From NCBI GenBank assembly GCA_002376965.1, contig DFOV01000018.1, positions 2,186-12,917 of the forward strand: 10,732 nt of DNA, given 5' to 3'. Source of the stretch: Gammaproteobacteria bacterium UBA3532. Its GTDB lineage: Bacteria > Pseudomonadota > Gammaproteobacteria > Enterobacterales > UBA3532. The notes beneath the pieces were generated by a model. It had not been told where the DNA came from and made no database searches. It saw only the letters and a program-made list of their open reading frames with translations. Both the position numbers and the translations under genes were made by a program. Shown here piece after piece: positions 6,893 to 10,732 of the stretch (its first letter is position 1; every line of letters begins with the position of its first letter).

Positions 6893-6900
6893 AGATATAC

Positions 6901-7545
6901 CTATAAGCCAGATTTATGAGTGGTCTGATTGTAACCTACTTTAAGACAAAAGTGGTCACATATTCGTTGTTTAATGTCATCAAGACTGACGAGTGGGTTG
7001 AGCATCTTACAGTCAACCATCTCAAGGCCTTGATAGCCACATGGATTAATCCCAAGAAATGGGGTTAAATCCATATCTACGTTCAGCGCTAAGCCGTGAT
7101 AAGAGCAGCCTTTTCGAATACGTAGGCCTAGGGAGCAGATCTTCTTTTCGTCTACATAAACCCCCGGCGCGTCTGGCTTTGGGTATCCCGTGATACTAAC
7201 GTCTTTTAAGGTGTCAACAACCACTTGCTCAATGGTTGTTACCAGCTGCCTGACACCAATGCCCAAGCGTCGAATGTCAAAAAGTGCATAAGCCACCTGT
7301 TGACCTGGGCCATGATAAGTTACCTGGCCGCCTCTGTCTGTTTTGATGACAGGAATATCGTTTGGGTTGAGAAGATGCTCAGGCTTTCCTGCTTGCCCTA
7401 AGGTATATACTGGAGGGTGTTCTACCAACCACAGTTCATCGTCGGAGGTGGATGAGCGCTGATCGGTAAAATCGCGCATTGCTTGCCATATAGTTGAATA
7501 ATCCTGTTGCCCTAATTCCCTGATAATAAGAGGCCTATGCATCAT
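6901..7545 (-). CDS. lipB: Octanoyl-[acyl-carrier-protein]:protein N-octanoyltransferase
   Basis: LipB moves octanoate from ACP to the lipoyl domains, giving the substrate for LipA. The conserved [12 protein letters not shown] (71-82) forms the active-site wall; the acyl-accepting pair is K135 (KKICSLG) and C169 (INPCGY), the same numbers as in the E. coli enzyme. The length of 214 residues is normal. The start codon overlaps the ybeD stop by one base (TAATG), implying coupled translation; a second ATG follows directly, so the protein may begin one residue later. The order ybeD-lipB-lipA is a conserved gammaproteobacterial cluster. Confidence 0.98.
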   Translation of the reverse strand: MMHRPLIIRELGQQDYSTIWQAMRDFTDQRSSTSDDELWLVEHPPVYTLGQAGKPEHLLNPNDIPVIKTDRGGQVTYHGPGQQVAYALFDIRRLGIGVRQLVTTIEQVVVDTLKDVSITGYPKPDAPGVYVDEKKICSLGLRIRKGCSYHGLALNVDMDLTPFLGINPCGYQGLEMVDCKMLNPLVSLDDIKQRICDHFCLKVGYNQTTHKSGL

Positions 7546-7817
7546 TAGAGAATTGTTTTCACCTTAGGGTGGCTAGATAACTGCTGATATACACGTTCAA
7601 GCTGCTCTGGCTCTTTTAAATGAATGTGCACAGTAAGAGAAACATATTTGCCTGTTCTGCTGGTTGATGTTGTCGGAGAGTAGTCTCCTGGGCAGTGCAT
7701 CTGTATAATTTCCATTGCAAGGTTTATAAATTCAGCCTCGTTGTGTCCCATGACTTTCAACGGATAACGGCAAGGAAATTCTAGCATGTCGGCTATTTTG
7801 TCGGTCATTCGTGGCAT
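7545..7817 (-). CDS. ybeD: YbeD/UPF0250 (DUF493) family protein
   Basis: This 90-residue protein has the family pattern [13 protein letters not shown] (12-24) and a compact ACT-like alpha/beta build. The molecular function is not established; the constant position beside lipB suggests a link to lipoate metabolism, which is inference. The start at 7817 is supported by AGGAG 6 nt upstream, inside the end of the dat gene; an ATG three codons later is less well placed. It is 1 nt from dat and overlaps lipB by one base. Confidence 0.93.
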   Translation of the reverse strand: MPRMTDKIADMLEFPCRYPLKVMGHNEAEFINLAMEIIQMHCPGDYSPTTSTSRTGKYVSLTVHIHLKEPEQLERVYQQLSSHPKVKTIL

Positions 7818-7818
7818 A

Positions 7819-8673
7819 TCAGGCTCCTGCCATGGTCTTTTTAAAGTCGCAGTATAGGTCTACTACCTTGTGCCAAATAGGGCCGACTTTTCCATCTGCG
7901 ATGGTTTTGAAATCGACTTGGATAATTGGTACTAGCTCTCTGGTTGAACTGGTTAACCAAACTTCCTGAGCTGAGTAGAGATCAGATAGAGCGATAGGTT
8001 GTTCAGTAATGGGTATTGCTGCCTCGGTAGACAGTTCTAGAATCAGATCGCGGGTGACGCCGCCAAGTAAGCGCTCATCTTTTGGGGGCGTGATGATGGT
8101 ATTATTTTTAACAATGAACAAGTTGCTGGCTGCGCCCTCAACAACCTCATTGCCTCGTTGCAAAATCGCCTCATCGGCACCAGCATCGAGTGCCTGCTGA
8201 AGGTGTAATACATTGGCTAGCAGGGCGATTGCTTTAATATCACAGCGTTGCCAGCGTATATCTTGAACCGTAATGGCTTTCTTACCAACTGCGGGCGGCC
8301 TATTGTCGCTTCCCGGTAAGGGATTGGCCATGATGAATATGGTTGGGTTTGGGTTATTGGGAAAGGCATGTCCGCGCTCTTCCTCAACCCCGCGAGTAAC
8401 CTGAAGGTATATCGAAAGGTTTCCGCCCCCATTTCGCAAAATGATGTCTTTTATGAGATCTGTCCAGTCTCCGGCATCCAGCGCTACTTCGATACGAATA
8501 GCCTTAAGACTTCGTGATAGACGCTTTAAGTGCTCTTCGATACGAAATAGCTTCCCTGAAAATACGGGAATAACCTCGTATACGCCATCACCAAACAGAA
8601 AGCCGCGGTCCATGACTGAAACCTGAGCTTCTGACGAGTCCATGAACTCGCCATTAAGGTATACAACAGACAT
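7819..8673 (-). CDS. dat: D-amino acid aminotransferase (PLP class IV)
   Basis: A fold-type IV PLP enzyme of 284 residues. The catalytic Lys is K147 in CDIKAIALL; the cofactor-binding Glu is E179 in EVVEGAASN (175-183); the phosphate-binding TSSTRE is at 241-246; DRGFLFGDGVYEV (22-34) is the usual N-terminal signature. It probably transfers the amino group between D-Ala and 2-oxoglutarate, giving D-Glu and pyruvate. Branched-chain aminotransferase or aminodeoxychorismate lyase are related alternatives, but the length and the position after dacA favour D-Ala. The start overlaps the dacA stop (TAATG), so D-Ala release by DacA and D-Ala use may be produced together; the two reactions are in different compartments, and D-Ala uptake would be needed. 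Confidence 0.9.
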   Translation of the reverse strand: MSVVYLNGEFMDSSEAQVSVMDRGFLFGDGVYEVIPVFSGKLFRIEEHLKRLSRSLKAIRIEVALDAGDWTDLIKDIILRNGGGNLSIYLQVTRGVEEERGHAFPNNPNPTIFIMANPLPGSDNRPPAVGKKAITVQDIRWQRCDIKAIALLANVLHLQQALDAGADEAILQRGNEVVEGAASNLFIVKNNTIITPPKDERLLGGVTRDLILELSTEAAIPITEQPIALSDLYSAQEVWLTSSTRELVPIIQVDFKTIADGKVGPIWHKVVDLYCDFKKTMAGA

Positions 8674-9836
8674 TACTCAAACATCTCGTCAAATTTTAGA
8701 CTGACCCAATCCGAAAACTGCGACCAAAGGCTTCCTTCAGGAACCGTATTTAGTGTTACCAATGGATACTCAGCAACAACGTCTGCCCCAAGCTTTAAAT
8801 GTACCTTACCAACGGATTGGCCTTTATTAATCGGCGCAATCAGGCGGTTATTAATGATAAAACTTGCTTTCAAGTTGCCTGCCTGGCCGCGGGGGATCGT
8901 AATGTGTTTGTCGGTTAAAACGCCCAAACTGACCAAGGTTTGCTCACCCATATAGACACGTTCGCTATGCAGTGATTTGCCACCTTCAAGAGGGCTAATG
9001 CTTTCAAAGTAGCGGAAGCCGTAGGTCAGAAGCTGCTTGCTTTGGCTGGCCCTGCTATCTTTCGAGTCGGCCCCCATTACCACCGAAATTAAACGCGTGC
9101 CATTTTCTACGCCAGAGGTTACCAGGCAGTAGCCTGCGGACTCGGTATGCCCTGTTTTGACGCCATCAATTTCTAAACTGGGATCCCAAAGCAGACTGTT
9201 GCGATTGTATTGCTTAATGTCAGCATAGGTAAACTCTTTGACTGAATAGATTTGGTAGCTTTCGGGGTAATCCCTTATCAATGCCTGGGCTAGGATCGCC
9301 ATATCATGAGCAGTAGTATAATGCTGAGGGTGGGGCAGGCCGGTAGAATTAGTGAAATGTGTCGAGTTCATGCCGAGTCGCTTGGCATGATGATTCATCA
9401 GATCTGCAAAAGAGCTTTCACTACCGGCAATATGCTCGGCAATGGCAACGCTCGCATCGTTTCCTGACTGAATAATAATGCCTTTTAATAGATCACGAAC
9501 GGATACTTGTTTTCCGACTTCGATAAACATCACAGAAGAGCCCGGAAAGTTTTTGGCCCAAGCGTTCTTACTGACGACGACCATATCATCATATGAAATG
9601 GTGTTTTCTTCCAATGCTGCAGCAGCAACATAGGACGTCATCATCTTGGTGAGGCTGGCGGGATCGACCCGCTTATCCGCTTTCTGACTAACCAGAATGT
9701 TTCCGCTTTTATAGTCCATTAATAAATAAGACTTGGCGCTGAGGCTTGGAGCTGAGGGGATGACGGCAGGGGATGCGCCGACAAGGCTCACGTAGCTGAT
9801 CCATACTATGAACGTTTTCACTATCCAGTTTTTCAT
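8673..9836 (-). CDS. dacA: D-alanyl-D-alanine carboxypeptidase (PBP5/6 type)
   Basis: A low-molecular-weight penicillin-binding protein that removes the terminal D-Ala from peptidoglycan pentapeptides in the periplasm. It has an N-terminal signal peptide (basic start, hydrophobic core to about residue 21, ASP/APA cleavage region). The active-site motifs are S61-L-T-K64, S124-G-N126 and K227-T-G229. The second, beta-rich domain covers about 285-365, and a C-terminal amphipathic stretch (370-386, with two Trp and two Phe) should bind the outer face of the inner membrane. The length of 387 residues is normal. It lies 60 nt after rlpA; AGTATA (9871-9876) reads as a TATACT -10 on this strand, so a secondary promoter is possible. 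Confidence 0.97.
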   Translation of the reverse strand: MKNWIVKTFIVWISYVSLVGASPAVIPSAPSLSAKSYLLMDYKSGNILVSQKADKRVDPASLTKMMTSYVAAAALEENTISYDDMVVVSKNAWAKNFPGSSVMFIEVGKQVSVRDLLKGIIIQSGNDASVAIAEHIAGSESSFADLMNHHAKRLGMNSTHFTNSTGLPHPQHYTTAHDMAILAQALIRDYPESYQIYSVKEFTYADIKQYNRNSLLWDPSLEIDGVKTGHTESAGYCLVTSGVENGTRLISVVMGADSKDSRASQSKQLLTYGFRYFESISPLEGGKSLHSERVYMGEQTLVSLGVLTDKHITIPRGQAGNLKASFIINNRLIAPINKGQSVGKVHLKLGADVVAEYPLVTLNTVPEGSLWSQFSDWVSLKFDEMFE

Positions 9837-9870
9837 CGTTGCGTCTCTATTCCTACGTAAAAATGGTGGC

Positions 9871-9876
9871 AGTATA
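9871..9876 (-). promoter_or_regulatory. Possible -10 box ahead of dacA
   Basis: On the minus strand this reads TATACT, preceded by TG, 34 nt before the dacA start and within the only sizeable gap of the run. No good -35 hexamer lies 16-18 bp upstream. No terminator hairpin follows rlpA, so readthrough from rlpA is also expected. Confidence 0.3.
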
Positions 9877-9896
9877 CACGATTCTGGGTAAAAAAT

Positions 9897-10643
9897 TTAT
9901 TCCATTGCAGCTTGTTGATGCGGAAGATCCAGGAGTATGTATGCCTTTGGGTATAAAGCTTTAATCTTGCTCAGCGAGAGAGTGGCTGAGTCTCGCTCAA
10001 GGAATGGACCCACTCTAACGCGATATAGTTCACGCTTAGTTATATGCTGAATAAAGGCTTTGGAGTGTCCATGATTTACCAGGTTTTTAAAGATAGTTTG
10101 AGCCGTAGCCGCCTGGCCATAAGCGCCTATTTGAATATAAACCACTTCACCAACCAGGCTTTGATGGTTGAGCGGTACATCACCTTCTGGAAGTGTGCGG
10201 ATCTTAACTGGACCTGTTCCGACATAATCGATTCCTAGCGCCTTGGCCGCAGCAAAAGACAGATCAATAATTCGGCCTGGGTGGTATGGGCCGCGGTCAT
10301 TAACTTTCACTATAATCGACTTTCCGTTTTCCAAGTGAGTCACTTCAACGTAGCTGGGCAGAGGTAGGGTTTTGTGTGCGGCCGTCATCAGGTGCATATC
10401 ATAGATCTCGCCACTCGCTGTCGGTTTCTTGTCGAAGCCCGGACCATACCAGGACGCAATCCCTTGTTCTTCAAAGCCGACGGCGCTTTTCATAACGTCA
10501 TAGCGAATACCGTCAACTTTGTAAGCTCCATCGCCCAGTATTTCAACCTGGTGTTTGGATGTGCTACACCCTTGGACGAAGACCAACATCCAAAAGATAG
10601 TCCCATGAACGAAAGATAAATAGAGGGCTTTATTGAGCGACAT
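9897..10643 (-). CDS. rlpA: Septal-ring lytic transglycosylase RlpA, lipoprotein with SPOR domain
   Basis: RlpA cleaves naked glycan strands at the division site (shown for Pseudomonas aeruginosa). A hydrophobic N-terminus ends in a lipobox-like FVQGC with C26 as the probable lipidated Cys. The double-psi beta-barrel runs about 58-150, with GIASWYGPGF (61-70), TASGEIYD (75-82), TAAHKTLP (87-94), VNDRGPY (114-120) and RIIDLS (124-129). Residues 164-240 form a SPOR domain (YIQIGAY start) that binds denuded septal glycan. The length of 248 residues is on the short side because the linkers are short. The start overlaps mltB by 14 nt; the ribosome site (AGG) is weak, so coupling to mltB is likely. 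Confidence 0.95.
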   Translation of the reverse strand: MSLNKALYLSFVHGTIFWMLVFVQGCSTSKHQVEILGDGAYKVDGIRYDVMKSAVGFEEQGIASWYGPGFDKKPTASGEIYDMHLMTAAHKTLPLPSYVEVTHLENGKSIIVKVNDRGPYHPGRIIDLSFAAAKALGIDYVGTGPVKIRTLPEGDVPLNHQSLVGEVVYIQIGAYGQAATAQTIFKNLVNHGHSKAFIQHITKRELYRVRVGPFLERDSATLSLSKIKALYPKAYILLDLPHQQAAME

Positions 10644-10732
10644 AGGCCTGTTCTAACGCAATACTTAGTGAGTAAACAGAGCGAGCATAAAGAGGACTGC
10701 GGTTGTAGCGTGTTATCACATAGAAGTTATTA
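10630..10732 (-). CDS. mltB: Lytic murein transglycosylase B, C-terminal end only
   Basis: The minus strand is open from the right edge to TAA at 10630-10632, giving 33 residues that begin NNFYVITRYNRSPLYA. NFYVITRYNRS is the conserved C-terminal element of the MltB family, and SLSIALEQAY is the usual final helix. The rest of the gene, including the catalytic Glu, is outside the window. It overlaps rlpA by 14 nt and is the first visible gene of the run. Confidence 0.9.
   Translation of the reverse strand, partial: NNFYVITRYNRSPLYARSVYSLSIALEQAYVAQ

Noticed and set aside
6273..6944. Plus-strand open frames opposite lipA
   Set aside because: They are shadows of lipA, whose minus-strand reading has every expected catalytic motif.
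1..10732. Mobile elements, CRISPR arrays, tRNA or rRNA genes, toxin-antitoxin or phage defence modules
   Set aside because: No transposase, regularly spaced repeat-spacer array, cloverleaf, ribosomal RNA sequence or defence protein motif was found on either strand.

Overview
The window looks like chromosomal DNA of a Gram-negative gammaproteobacterium, probably a marine one. The GC content is moderate (judged by eye, not computed). The tightly packed minus-strand run mltB-rlpA-dacA-dat-ybeD-lipB-lipA is an arrangement I associate with Marinobacter, Hahella and Cellvibrionales-type genomes. The exact genus cannot be fixed from the sequence.

Layout. Positions 2-1807 (+) hold the 3' part of a hybrid sensor histidine kinase that is cut by the left edge. 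Three degenerate 21-bp tandem repeats (1821-1883) follow in the short gap before a convergent gene. Positions 1900-2754 (-) encode a 284-residue protein with two pterin-synthase (QueD/PTPS) like halves, in which the catalytic motifs appear to be shared out between the halves. A 283-bp divergent intergenic region contains a 22-bp near-perfect palindrome. Positions 3038-3331 (+) encode a small ComFB-family protein. A 368-bp noncoding stretch rich in inverted repeats leads to 3700-5409 (+), a PP2C phosphatase fused to a Ser/Thr kinase with a C-terminal membrane anchor. Next is phhB (5501-5833, +), preceded by a direct repeat and a perfect inverted repeat, and followed by a strong terminator hairpin (5837-5866).

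From 5915 to the right edge everything is on the minus strand: lipA, lipB, ybeD, a D-amino acid aminotransferase gene, dacA, rlpA and the last 33 codons of mltB. The genes overlap or nearly touch (TAATG stop/start overlaps at dacA/dat and ybeD/lipB; a 14-nt overlap at mltB/rlpA). The only larger gap is the 60 nt between rlpA and dacA. This is a housekeeping cell-envelope and lipoate module. MltB and RlpA cut glycan strands, DacA trims the terminal D-Ala from pentapeptides, Dat can transaminate D-Ala, and LipB/LipA make protein-bound lipoate.

The left half is more individual. It has signalling proteins (hybrid kinase, PP2C-kinase, a ComFB protein of a family linked to c-di-GMP) and two pterin-related proteins (split QueD-like and PhhB) within 4 kb, with several palindromes between them. 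I see no mobile element, CRISPR array, tRNA or rRNA. Nothing here proves a new system. The items most worth following are the split QueD-like protein, the phhB upstream repeats and the structured leader of the PP2C-kinase gene.
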